The notes beneath the pieces are model-generated. The model worked only from the letters and a program-made list of their open reading frames with translations. It ran no database searches and was not told the DNA's origin. 64,000 nt of DNA from Dactylosporangium aurantiacum. GTDB lineage: Bacteria > Actinomycetota > Actinomycetes > Mycobacteriales > Micromonosporaceae. The stretch covers positions 1 through 64,000 of the forward strand of contig NZ_JNYJ01000013.1 in assembly GCF_000716715.1 (NCBI RefSeq), read 5' to 3'. Shown one piece after another: positions 39,460 through 48,259 of this stretch; positions within the stretch are counted from its first letter, which is position 1, and each line of letters begins with the position of its first letter. The position numbers and the translations under genes are program-made.

Positions 39460-39660
39460 TTACGGCAGGCGGAATTCGCCGTCCGTGTCGACGGCGGCGA
39501 TGAAGGTCTCCCATTCGGCGCGGGTGAACCGCACCGATCCGGCATCGGGGGCGTTGGAGTTGCGGACCTCGACGACGCCGTCGACGAACCGCGCTTCGAC
39601 GCACTGTCCGTTGTTACCGCTTCGGGTGGGCTTGTGCCACCGCTCGTTCAGCGCAGCCAT
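39460..39660 (-). CDS. DUF397 small protein (second locus)
   Basis: A 66-residue DUF397 protein (WHKPTRSGNNGQCVEARF, VEVRNSNAPDAGSVRFTRAEWETFIAAV). It starts at ATG 39660, 19 bases after the WhiJ-like gene ends, and is followed by a terminator, so it forms a two-gene operon with it. It is clearly diverged from the DUF397 protein at 32343, so the two loci are not a recent duplication. Confidence 0.9.
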   Translation of the reverse strand: MAALNERWHKPTRSGNNGQCVEARFVDGVVEVRNSNAPDAGSVRFTRAEWETFIAAVDTDGEFRLP

Positions 39661-39679
39661 CTGCGCACTCCTTTGGTTG

Positions 39680-40534
39680 TCAGGCCGTCTCAGCGACCGC
39701 AGACTCGATCAACTTGACCGATTCGAATGGGCTGAGCGCGGCGGCTCGCAGACTTTCGAACACGTCGTGATACCGCTGGACGTCTCCGGCTTCCTGGTAG
39801 ATGTCGCCGGCCATGGCTTCGGCATACACGACACTTGGTGCACCTTGGAACTTGAGGATCGCGAATGATCCAGCCATGCCGGCATAGGCCCCTCCGCTGA
39901 ACGGAAGGATCTGGACCGTCACGTTCCTCGCCCGGCTCATCTCGGCCAGGTGCTTGAGCTGCGACCGCATGACGTCGGGCCCGCCGATGAGGCGCCGGAT
40001 GACGCTCTCGTCGAGGACCGCGATGAACTGCAAGGGATCATCGGCCTTCGTGAGCAGCTCCTGCCGCTCACGGCGGGCGCTGACGTGCGCCTGGACGGCG
40101 TCTTCCGACTCGCCGGACGGGGAGGCCGCGGCGAGCAGCGCTCGCGTGTACTCCTCCGTCTGCAGCAGGCCGGGCACCACCAGCGCCTCGTAGTCCCGCA
40201 TCTCGATCGCGTTGGATTCGAGGCCGATGTACCGGGAGTAGTGGCTGGGGAGGTCGCCGAAGCGGGCGAACCAGCCGCGCGTCTTGCCTTCCTTCGCGAG
40301 CGCGATCAATGTCTCCGTGAGATCGCGATCATCAACGTCGTAAATCTTGAGCAACTGCTCGAGGGTGCTCCGGCGGATGCCGACCTTCCCGCCTTCCATG
40401 CGGCTGATGGTGCTGGGTGAACAGTCGAGTTGAAGGCCGACGTCCTCGGTCGTGAGCCTTGCCTGCTCCCGCAGGCGTCGAAGCTGTTTGCCCAACTGGA
40501 AGCGGGGGAACGTGGGGCTATGCGCGTGGGACAC
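39680..40534 (-). CDS. WhiJ-like helix-turn-helix regulator (DUF5753, second locus)
   Basis: A 284-residue protein: Xre HTH (about 18-70; TEDVGLQLDCSPSTISRMEGGK) and DUF5753 (about 100-280; YEALVVPGLLQTEEYTRALL, TVQILPFSGGAYAGM). GTG 40534 is preceded by GGAGGTGAG. It is divergent from a pair of small coupled genes (40710-41146), which it may regulate. Confidence 0.9.
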   Translation of the reverse strand: MSHAHSPTFPRFQLGKQLRRLREQARLTTEDVGLQLDCSPSTISRMEGGKVGIRRSTLEQLLKIYDVDDRDLTETLIALAKEGKTRGWFARFGDLPSHYSRYIGLESNAIEMRDYEALVVPGLLQTEEYTRALLAAASPSGESEDAVQAHVSARRERQELLTKADDPLQFIAVLDESVIRRLIGGPDVMRSQLKHLAEMSRARNVTVQILPFSGGAYAGMAGSFAILKFQGAPSVVYAEAMAGDIYQEAGDVQRYHDVFESLRAAALSPFESVKLIESAVAETA

Positions 40535-40709
40535 CGCTCACCTCCATTACTCACGACGAGTGTGTCCGTTACCGGGGTGTCGCGCAAGCGCGTCCGTCAG
40601 TGAGCGATTGCGTTGCTCTACTCAAGTTCGTCAGCACGTATTGCCCCTGGAAACCTGCACATGCATTCTGAGGCGGTCAGATGGTTCCTCTGCCGGAGGG
40701 AGATCCGTC

Positions 40710-40967
40710 GTGATCGAAGACGACGTGATCCTGCTCGAAGGGGCGCCGCGGCTCTTCGGCATAGTCGCTGATCCCTTGGACGACGACCATCCACAGGTCG
40801 TCGCCTGGGGTCACGAGCTGCCGGACCAGGCCGTGCTCACGTGGCGCCTGGCGAATGGCAAGTCCGAGATCGCCGTCTTCCAGTCCGCGGAGGCCGCACT
40901 CGCGACCGCGCAGCTGCTGTATCCTGCGCGCCTGCTGTGGACCGCGCCCGCGGCACAGGGGTTCTGA
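40710..40967 (+). CDS. Small hypothetical protein, 85 residues
   Basis: No named family recognised. A soluble protein with beta-type pattern (DVILLEGAPRLFGIVADPLDDDHPQVVAWGHELPDQAVLTWRL shows the N-terminal half; the C-terminal half is helical, ending near AQGF). GTG 40710 has GGAGGGA 8 bases upstream, a convincing start. It is divergent from a WhiJ-like regulator and coupled (TGATG) to the next small gene. Confidence 0.7.
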   Translation: MIEDDVILLEGAPRLFGIVADPLDDDHPQVVAWGHELPDQAVLTWRLANGKSEIAVFQSAEAALATAQLLYPARLLWTAPAAQGF

Positions 40968-41146
40968 TGGCCGTCATCTACGACCACGCCGTGACCTCCG
41001 CGCGCCGCCTCGCGGCACGCCACCAGCCGGTCCAGGTCCAGCAGGTCACCCGCTGCACGGCCGGCTGCGCGCACTGGCCCTGCCGGCCGTTCTCCACCGC
41101 CTGGGCGATGGTGACCCGCAACTCCAACACGCGCGCCGGCCGCTGA
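40967..41146 (+). CDS. Small Cys-containing hypothetical protein, 59 residues
   Basis: ATG 40967 overlaps the preceding stop as TGATG, so it is translationally coupled. The product is basic with two cysteines in CTAGCAHWPC-like spacing (three cysteines, histidine and tryptophan close together), possibly a metal site. No family recognised. Small genes of this type often accompany DUF5753 regulators. Confidence 0.62.
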   Translation: MAVIYDHAVTSARRLAARHQPVQVQQVTRCTAGCAHWPCRPFSTAWAMVTRNSNTRAGR

Positions 41147-41197
41147 CCTTCGCACACGCCGTACCGGACCCGCTGATCAAGCAAAACCGAAGACCCG

Positions 41198-41806
41198 TCA
41201 GATCGACGACGAGCAGTCCGGCAGGTCTGACTGATCGGCCGACCCCGTTCGGGATCCGTGGACGCCGGGGCGCAGCACCCCCTCCGCCTTGCCCTTGAGC
41301 TTGCCGTCCCAGCCCGGCCACGCCCGGTTCTGGATGGGCACACCCGTCGGTGAGGGCGTCGGTTTCGGCGGCTCGACCACCGGCGGTGGAGTCGTGGTCA
41401 CCGGCGCCGTGACGGGTGGCCCCTCCACCTCGGGAGCCGGCGCCTTCGCCGGCGATTTTGCGCCTGTACCGATGGAGACGCCGCCCCCCGACCCGCCGGA
41501 CGAACGCACGGTGACGCGCGGCTTGGCCGCGGTGGCGGGCGGCAGCGGCGCGGTCGGCTCGGCCGCCGTCGACGGGCCGCCGGTGCCGCGCAGCCCGCTG
41601 CTCGGCGTCGGTGCGAGCACGAGCGGACCGGGCCGCGGCTCGGCGATGATCGGCGTGCGGACCGGTGGTGCCGTGTCCAGCGAGGCGCTGCCGGCGGCGA
41701 CCACGATCAGGGTCGGCACCGAGGTGAGCGCCACGAGCAGCGCGGAAATCAGCAGCGGCCGCCGGTTCGGCGACAGTATGCGGTGGGTACGGACATCGGA
41801 TTCCAA
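41198..41806 (-). CDS. Membrane-anchored Pro/Thr-rich hypothetical protein
   Basis: A 202-residue protein with one N-terminal membrane segment (about 18-38; LLISALLVALTSVPTLIVV), then a long Pro/Thr/Ala/Gly-rich extracytoplasmic region with no fold visible and a single C-terminal cysteine (LPDCSSS). It starts at TTG 41806 with GGAG 9 bases upstream. Function unknown; a cell-wall-spanning stalk is possible. Confidence 0.62.
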   Translation of the reverse strand: MESDVRTHRILSPNRRPLLISALLVALTSVPTLIVVAAGSASLDTAPPVRTPIIAEPRPGPLVLAPTPSSGLRGTGGPSTAAEPTAPLPPATAAKPRVTVRSSGGSGGGVSIGTGAKSPAKAPAPEVEGPPVTAPVTTTPPPVVEPPKPTPSPTGVPIQNRAWPGWDGKLKGKAEGVLRPGVHGSRTGSADQSDLPDCSSSI

Positions 41807-42157
41807 CGTGGGTGCTCCAGTGTGCGGGGGAATGCAGTACGAAGCTCATAGGACTAACTGCCGCGCACCGGGCGAGGATCTGCCCGTTCTGGAGGGATTT
41901 TTCGACCTTGGTGCTAGGTGTTACCCCAACTCCATGGTGTCGATCCACACGCCTTCTGCGATGCTGGACACACACCGGCAACGGGGCTGTAGCGTCCGCA
42001 TACCCTGCGACTGAGCCTCTGAGCCGGCTCCCGGGCGTGATCCACTCACACCCACCGCGACGCGGCCGGCCTCAACAGGGCCACCGCGTAGCAGCCACCC
42101 CCGCTGCGCGGCAGGGTTACCCCCGCTGCCGACGTGAGAGACGACAGGGAGAAACGG
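41807..42157. promoter_or_regulatory. Upstream region of the 2-oxoacid dehydrogenase operon
   Basis: There is no gene in this 351-base gap. A possible plus-strand promoter is TGGACA (41965-41970) and TAGCGT (41990-41995) with a 19-base spacer, slightly long. The gap divides the minus-strand Pro-rich gene from the dehydrogenase operon. Confidence 0.35.
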
Positions 42158-43291
42158 ATGGCGAAGGGCGAAGCAAAGGCCCGGACGTCAGGAACACGGG
42201 CCGCGCCTGAACCCGCGTTCGTGCAGCTGCTCACCCCTGAGGGAGACCGGGTCGAACACCCCGACTACACGGTCGACTTCACCGACGAGGAGTACCGCTC
42301 GCTCTACCACGACCTGGTCGTGGTCCGGAAGCTCGACGCCGAGGCGACCGCCCTGCAGCGCCAGGGTGAGCTGGGCATCTGGGCGAGCCTGCTGGGTCAG
42401 GAGGCGGCGCAGGTCGGCTCGGGCCGGGCACTGCGACCGCAGGACATGGCGTTCCCGACGTACCGCGAGCACGGCGTGCTCTACTGCCGCGGCGTCGACC
42501 CGATCGCCCCGCTGAGCCTGTTCCGCGGGGTCGACCAGGGCGCCTGGGACCCGGACGAGTTCAAGTTCGGCATGTACACGATCGTCATCGGCGCGCAGAC
42601 CCTGCACGCGACCGGGTACGCGATGGGCGTCAGCAAGGACGGCAAGGTCGGCTCCGACGACGGCGAGGCCGTCATCGCCTACTTCGGCGACGGCGCCACC
42701 AGCCAGGGCGACGTCAACGAGGCGTTCATCTGGGCCTCGGTCTTCAACGCGCCGCTGGTGTTCTTCTGCCAGAACAACCAGTATGCGATCTCCGAGCCGC
42801 TCGAGCGGCAGACGCGCGTCCCGCTGTACCACCGTGCCAGCGGCTTCGGCTTCCCCGGCCTGCGGGTCGACGGCAACGACGTGCTCGCCTGCTACGCGGT
42901 CACCCGCAAGGCGCTCGACGACGCCCGCCACGGCCAGGGCCCGTCGCTGATCGAGGCGTACACGTACCGGATGGGCGCCCACACCACGTCGGACGACCCG
43001 ACCCGCTACCGCATCGCCAGCGAGGTCGAGGCCTGGCAGGCGAAGGACCCGATCCAGCGGCTGCGGTCGTTCCTGGAGAAGCAGCGCATCGCCGGCGACG
43101 ACTTCTTCGCCGCGATCGACGAGGAGGCCCGCGTCGCCGCCGCCGACCTGCGCGAGCGCGTCCTCAACATGCCGGACCCGGATCCGCGCACCCTGTTCGA
43201 CCACGTCTATCCGCACGGCTCGCCGGAGCTCGACCAGCAGCGGGAGCAGTTCGACAAGTACCTGTCGTCGTTCGAGGGGAGTGGGCACTGA
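42158..43291 (+). CDS. 2-oxoacid dehydrogenase E1 component, alpha subunit
   Basis: Thiamine-diphosphate-dependent E1 alpha subunit of 377 residues. The TPP/Mg motif is GDGATSQGDVNEAFIWASVF...NN, and the phosphorylation-loop region is YRMGAHTTSDDPTRYR. It decarboxylates a 2-oxoacid (pyruvate or a branched-chain oxoacid; sequence alone does not decide, BkdA-like is likely). ATG 42158 has AGGGAG upstream; GTG 42134 is an alternative. Its stop overlaps the beta subunit start as TGATG. Confidence 0.9.
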   Translation: MAKGEAKARTSGTRAAPEPAFVQLLTPEGDRVEHPDYTVDFTDEEYRSLYHDLVVVRKLDAEATALQRQGELGIWASLLGQEAAQVGSGRALRPQDMAFPTYREHGVLYCRGVDPIAPLSLFRGVDQGAWDPDEFKFGMYTIVIGAQTLHATGYAMGVSKDGKVGSDDGEAVIAYFGDGATSQGDVNEAFIWASVFNAPLVFFCQNNQYAISEPLERQTRVPLYHRASGFGFPGLRVDGNDVLACYAVTRKALDDARHGQGPSLIEAYTYRMGAHTTSDDPTRYRIASEVEAWQAKDPIQRLRSFLEKQRIAGDDFFAAIDEEARVAAADLRERVLNMPDPDPRTLFDHVYPHGSPELDQQREQFDKYLSSFEGSGH

Positions 43292-44268
43292 TGGCCGAGA
43301 CCCTGACGATCGGCAAGGCGCTCAACACCGGCCTGCGCCGGGCGATGGAGCGCGACCCGAAGGTCCTCATCATGGGCGAGGACGTCGGCAAGCTCGGCGG
43401 CGTCTTCCGCATCACCGACGGCCTGCAGAAGGACTTCGGCGACGAGCGGGTCATCGACACGCCGCTGGCCGAGTCCGGCATCATCGGCACCGCCGTCGGC
43501 CTCGCGATCCGTGGCTACCGGCCGGTGTGCGAGATCCAGTTCGACGGGTTCGTCTACCCGGCCTACGACCAGATCGTGTCGCAGGTCGCGAAGATGCACT
43601 ACCGCTCCCAGGGCAAGGTCAGCCTGCCCATCGTCATCCGGATCCCCTTCGGCGGCGGCATCGGCGCGGTCGAGCACCACTCCGAGTCACCCGAGGCCTA
43701 CTTCGCGCACACCGCCGGCCTCAAGGTCGTCTCCTGCTCCAACCCCGACGACGCGTACTGGATGATCCAGCAGTCGATCGAGTCCGACGACCCGATCATC
43801 TTCATGGAGCCCAAGCGCCGCTACTGGGAGAAGGGCCAGGTCAACGTCGACGCCGCGAGCGCCCCGCTGCACGTCTCGCGGGTCGTGCGGCCCGGCACCG
43901 ACGGCACGCTGCTCGCCTACGGCCCGATGGTCCGCACCGCGCTGGACGCCGCCACCGCCGCCGCCGAGGACGGGCGCGATCTGGAGGTCATCGACCTGCG
44001 GACGCTCTCCCCGCTCGACATGGCGCCGGTGTACGAGTCGGTGCGGCGCACGGGCCGCGCGATCGTCGTCCACGAGGCGCCCGGCAACCTGGGCCTGGGC
44101 TCGGAGATCGCCGCCCGGATCACGGAGGAGTGCTTCTACTCCCTCGAGGCGCCGGTCCTGCGGGTCACCGGGTTCGACACGCCGTACCCGGCTGCCCGCG
44201 TCGAGGAGGAGTACCTGCCGGACCTGGACCGGGTGCTCGACGCCGTCGACCGCTCGTTCGGGTTCTAG
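43291..44268 (+). CDS. 2-oxoacid dehydrogenase E1 component, beta subunit
   Basis: E1 beta subunit of 325 residues forming the alpha2-beta2 heterotetramer with the preceding product. Family motifs: VLIMGEDVGKLGGVFRIT, DTPLAESGIIGTAVGLAIRG and the C-terminal transketolase domain (VIDLRTLSPLD, VVHEAPGNLGLGSEIAA). Translationally coupled to the alpha gene and followed 11 bases later by E2. Confidence 0.93.
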   Translation: MAETLTIGKALNTGLRRAMERDPKVLIMGEDVGKLGGVFRITDGLQKDFGDERVIDTPLAESGIIGTAVGLAIRGYRPVCEIQFDGFVYPAYDQIVSQVAKMHYRSQGKVSLPIVIRIPFGGGIGAVEHHSESPEAYFAHTAGLKVVSCSNPDDAYWMIQQSIESDDPIIFMEPKRRYWEKGQVNVDAASAPLHVSRVVRPGTDGTLLAYGPMVRTALDAATAAAEDGRDLEVIDLRTLSPLDMAPVYESVRRTGRAIVVHEAPGNLGLGSEIAARITEECFYSLEAPVLRVTGFDTPYPAARVEEEYLPDLDRVLDAVDRSFGF

Positions 44269-44279
44269 GGGGACGCGCA

Positions 44280-45680
44280 GTGACGGTCAAGGAGTTCAAC
44301 CTGCCCGACCTCGGCGAGGGCCTCACCGAGGGTGAGATCCTGAAGTGGCTGGTCGAGGTGGGCGACACCATCGAGCTCAACCAGCCGATCGTCGAGGTCG
44401 AGACCGCCAAGGCCGCGGTCGAGATCCCCGCGAAGTGGGCCGGCAAGGTCGCCAAGATCTTCCACCCCGAGGGCTCCACGGTCGAGGTCGGCGCCCCGAT
44501 CATCGCGATCAACACCGACCCGTCCGGCACCGCACCCGCGCCCGCGCCGTCCGCGGCGTCCCTGGCCGCGGTCGAGATCGCCGGTGACGCGCCGGTCGAG
44601 CCGGGCATGATCGGCGGCCCCGCGCCGGGTGGTCGCACCGCCGTCCTCGTCGGCTACGGGCCGAAGACGACCACCGCGAAGCGGCGGCCACGGGCAACCG
44701 CGGCCACGGTACCGGCGCAACCTCCGGCGGCTCCCGTCGCGCCGGCTCCGGTCGAGGTGGCGCCCGCCGCCCCGCCGCGACCCGCGCAGGTCGGCGTGCT
44801 GGCCAAGCCACCGGTGCGCAAGCTCGCCAGGGACCTCGGCGTCGACCTCACCGGCATCGTCGGCAGCGGCCCCAGCGGTTCGATCACGCGGGACGACGTG
44901 CTGTCCGTGTCGTCCGCCCCCGCCCCGGCGGCCCCGGCGGCACCGGCGGTCGCCGCGCCGCGGGTCGGCCGGGAGGAGCGGATCCCGGTCAAGGGCGTGC
45001 GGAAGCTGACCGCGGAGAACATGGTGGCCAGCGCGTTCACCGCGCCGCACGTCACCGAGTTCCTGACGGTCGACGTCACCCGGTCGATGAAGGCCCTCGA
45101 ACGGCTCAAGGCCAAGCGCGACTGGCGCGACGTGCGGGTCTCCCCGCTGCTCATGGTCGCCAAGGCCGCGCTGGTCGCGCTCAAGCGCCACCCGATGGTC
45201 AACTCGTCGTGGCAGGGCGGCGCCGCCGGCGCCGCCGAGATCGTGGTCAAGCACTATGTCAACCTCGGCATCGCCGCGGCGACCGAGCGCGGCCTGATCG
45301 TGCCCAATATCAAGGACGCCGACGCGCTCACCACGCGGGAGCTCGCCGAGGCGCTCAACGCCCTGGTGACCACCGCCCGGGAGGGCAAGACCTCGCCGGC
45401 GGCGATGAGCGGCGGCACGTTCACGATCACCAGCGTCGGGGTGTTCGGCGTCGACACCGGCACGCCGATCCTGCCCCCGGGCGAGTCGGCGATCCTGGTG
45501 TTCGGCGCCATCCGGGACACCCCGTGGGTGCACAAGGGCAAGATCAAGATCCGGCAGGTGACGACGCTCGGCCTGTCGTTCGACCACCGGATCATCGACG
45601 GCGAGCTGGGCTCGAAGTTCCTGCGCGACGTCGGCGCCTTCCTGGAGGACCCGGAAGGCTCGCTGCTGGCCTGGGGTTAG
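44280..45680 (+). CDS. 2-oxoacid dehydrogenase E2, dihydrolipoyl acyltransferase
   Basis: E2 core of 466 residues: one N-terminal lipoyl domain (lipoyl Lys44 in ETAKAAVE), an Ala/Pro-rich linker, an E3/E1-binding domain (about 180-212; PPVRKLARDLGVDL, GPSGSITRDDV), a second Ala/Pro linker and the catalytic domain with SFDHRIIDG near the C-terminus. GTG 44280 has GGGGG about 7 bases upstream. No E3 gene is adjacent, so a shared lipoamide dehydrogenase must serve the complex. Confidence 0.93.
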   Translation: MTVKEFNLPDLGEGLTEGEILKWLVEVGDTIELNQPIVEVETAKAAVEIPAKWAGKVAKIFHPEGSTVEVGAPIIAINTDPSGTAPAPAPSAASLAAVEIAGDAPVEPGMIGGPAPGGRTAVLVGYGPKTTTAKRRPRATAATVPAQPPAAPVAPAPVEVAPAAPPRPAQVGVLAKPPVRKLARDLGVDLTGIVGSGPSGSITRDDVLSVSSAPAPAAPAAPAVAAPRVGREERIPVKGVRKLTAENMVASAFTAPHVTEFLTVDVTRSMKALERLKAKRDWRDVRVSPLLMVAKAALVALKRHPMVNSSWQGGAAGAAEIVVKHYVNLGIAAATERGLIVPNIKDADALTTRELAEALNALVTTAREGKTSPAAMSGGTFTITSVGVFGVDTGTPILPPGESAILVFGAIRDTPWVHKGKIKIRQVTTLGLSFDHRIIDGELGSKFLRDVGAFLEDPEGSLLAWG

Positions 45681-45698
45681 CAGTCCAATTCACGGCAG

Positions 45699-45726
45699 GT
45701 GGCCCGGCGCTGACGCGCCGGGCCAC
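45699..45726 (+). terminator. Terminator of the 2-oxoacid dehydrogenase operon
   Basis: Perfect 12-bp stem GTGGCCCGGCGC (45699-45710) and GCGCCGGGCCAC (45715-45726) with a TGAC loop, 18 bases after the E2 stop codon. The rest of the gap to 45894 shows nothing I can name. Confidence 0.9.
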
Positions 45727-45894
45727 TGTCGTATCGCCGACGAACAGGACGTTTACCGAGGCAGCACGCCTACGAATCATCGGTGCGTGCGCCGCATCAC
45801 TTGCTATTCGCTGGCTAAGGATCTTCCCGTGGGCGTGTAATGGATGCGAGCAAGGTTCGTCCTTACACACCGTCTCTCGCCAGAGGAGCCAGCC

Positions 45895-46029
45895 GTGAGC
45901 ACCTTCATGGAGCGTTACCGCGCCCGCCGCAACGCCGCCCGCCGCCGCGACGCCATCGAGCGCGCCATCGCCAAGAACCCGTCGACCGCCCTGCGCGACG
46001 AGCTCCACGCCATGCTCAGCCGAAGTTGA
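45895..46029 (+). CDS. Small basic hypothetical protein, 44 residues
   Basis: Starts at GTG 45895 with GAGGAG about 8 bases upstream, which decides the start over an upstream in-frame ATG at 45844. The product is a highly basic helix followed by a second helix (FMERYRARRNAARRRDAIERAIA, ALRDELHAMLSR), with no signal or membrane segment. Similar tiny proteins occur in related actinomycetes; function unknown. Confidence 0.68.
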   Translation: MSTFMERYRARRNAARRRDAIERAIAKNPSTALRDELHAMLSRS

Positions 46030-46210
46030 GCCTGCGCCCCGCGCCGCCAGCCACACTCCCAGCCGCCCTGGTCCGACCCTCCCCGGACCGGGGCGGCTGC
46101 TCGTCCTTCACCTATTCTGAGGGCGCAGCTCGTGCGAACCTGAGCCTCCGCTCTGCCATGTACGGTTCGGGTCGACTACGGTCGCAAGGGTCTGACCCAC
46201 AGGAGGCACG

Positions 46211-48207
46211 ATGACGTCCGACCAGCCCCACCCGTCCGAAGCGGACGAGAGTGCGGCGAGCGCGCCGAGCTCACCCCCGCCCGGCACGGCACCGGCCGGC
46301 ACCGTCCGAGCCACCGCATCGGTCCCGATGCCGACCAGGCCTCCTGCCCAGCCCAGCGCCCCCTCCACGCCGCCGACGCCCGCCACGTACGGCTCACCGG
46401 TCGCCCCCGCGGAGCCGACCGGCTCGCCCGAATCCGGGGCTGCGGCCGGGGCATCGACCGACCAGGACGAGCCGCCGGCCCGACCGGGGCCGTTCCCGCC
46501 GGCCGGACCGTTCGCACCGCCGGCCGGGCCGTTCGCCCCCGGCGCCGCGCAGACTTCCGCGCCGCCCGCCGCGCCGCACGGCGGGCCGTTCGCCCCCGGC
46601 GCCGCGCAGACTTCGTGCCGCCGGGCGGGTCGGTGCCGCCGGGTGCGTCCGCGTCCGCTGCGGCTCAAGCGTTCGTGCCGCCGGCCGCGGCCGCCACGCC
46701 TGGCGTGCCCTCGGCTGCCACGTCGCCCGCCGCCCCGCCGGCCGCTGCGGCGCCGCTCCCGCCGCTGCCGGCCCGCGTCCCGCCGCCGGCCACGCCGCCT
46801 GGGCCGCCCGGCAGCTTCCCCGGCTTCACGCCCGCCTCGCAGGTGGTCGACGCCGCCGGCCCGCCGCCGGCGCCCGCCGCCCCGCCCGCCGTGCCCGCGC
46901 CCCCGACGCACCCGGTCCCCGGTCCCGCGTCGTATCCGGTGCCTGGTCCGGCCACGCACCCGGTGCCCGGTCCGGCGACCCATCCTGTGCCGGCCCCGGC
47001 CACGCACCCGGTGCCGCCGGCCTCCGCGACGGTGCCCGCGCCGGCCACGCATCCGGTGCCGCCCCCGACCACCGGCAGCGCGCAGGTGCCCGCCCCCGGC
47101 CAGGTCTCCAGCAACCCCGTTTCCGGCTCGGCGCAGGTGCCCGGCGTCCAGCACGGCAACGCCCCCGTGTCCGCCGCCCCGGTCTCCGGCAGCGCCCGCA
47201 CGTACGGCACCGCCCAGGTCTCCGGCAGCGCCCAGGTCCCCGGCGCCATGCAGCCACCCGTCTCCGGCGTGCCGCAGTCGCCCGGCCAGCCGGCCTCGTA
47301 CGGCACTGCCCAGGTCCCCACCTCCGCCCCGCCCGCCACCTACGGCACCGCGGCTCCAGCCTCCGCGCCACCGGCCACCTACGGCACCGCCGCCCCGGCC
47401 TCCGCGCCACCGGCCACCTACGGCACCGCGGCTCCGGCCTCCGCGCCCCCGGCCACCTACGGCACCGCCGCCCCGGCCTCCGCACCACCGGCCACCTATG
47501 GCACCGCCGCTCCAGCCTCGGTCCCGCCCGCCACCTACGGCACCGCCGCCCCGGCCTCGGCGCCGCCGGCTTCCGGACCGCCGGCCACCTACGGCGGTGC
47601 TGAAGAGGCAGTCCCGGCGCCGCCGAACCTTGGCAAGATCCCGCCGGCGGGGTACGCGGCCCGGGCCCAGGTCTCCGTCCCGCCGGCCACCGGCCCGACC
47701 TCCGCCCCGCCCGCGACCGGCATCTACCAGGCCGCGCCGCCCCCGGCGACCGGCGTGTACCAGGCGTCGGTGCCCAGCGGCGCCGGCAACCAGCCCGCCG
47801 GCCCGCACTACAGCGACCTGGTCACCATGCCCGGCGACGCCCCGCCGCAGGCGCCCGGCGGCGGTGACCCGGCCGTCCCGACGCCGGCCGCGGCGCCGAA
47901 GAGCAAGCGCGGCCTGGTCCTCGGCCTCGTCATCGTGGTGGTCGTGTTCCTGCTGGCGGTCGCCGGCACCGGCATCGTGGTGGCGCTCAACAACGCCGGC
48001 AGCACCAGCTTCGCGGTCAACTCGTGCGTCAAGCAGGACGGCGATTCGGCGAAGAAGGCCAGCTGCTCCGACAAGGACGCGTTCACCGTCGTACAGAAGG
48101 TCGAGAAGCCGGAGAGCTGCTCGGACGCCAGCCAGCCGTACATCGTGCTGCAGCACAAGGGGCAGAAGGACGAGGTCCTCTGCCTGCGGCCGGCCGCTCA
48201 GAAGTGA
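46211..48207 (+). CDS. LppU/SCO3897-like membrane protein with an apparent frameshift
   Basis: Pro/Ala/Thr/Gly-rich cytoplasmic region of over 500 residues, one membrane segment near the C-terminus (GLVLGLVIVVVVFLLAVAGTGIVVAL), and a small extracytoplasmic domain with four to five cysteines (NSCVKQDG, ASCSDKD, ESCSD, LCL), matching LppU/SCO3897. ATG 46211 with AGGAGG upstream opens frame 1, which continues only to about 46613; the rest is in frame +1 to 48207. Comparison with the preceding GAAQTS repeat suggests one missing C in the CTTC/CTTCC string near 46616. A shorter product from GTG 46615 is the alternative reading. Confidence 0.75.
47335..47568 (+). repeat. 39-bp tandem repeats encoding ATYGTAAPASAPP
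   Basis: Six in-frame 39-bp units begin at 47335, 47374, 47413, 47452, 47491 and 47530, with a partial copy near 47584. They encode a 13-residue Pro/Ala/Tyr repeat in the cytoplasmic stalk of the LppU-like protein. Confidence 0.92.
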
Positions 48208-48259
48208 CGTCGGCGCCCTGGTCCGGAGGCGGGCCAGGGCGTTCGGGCAGACTTAGGGC

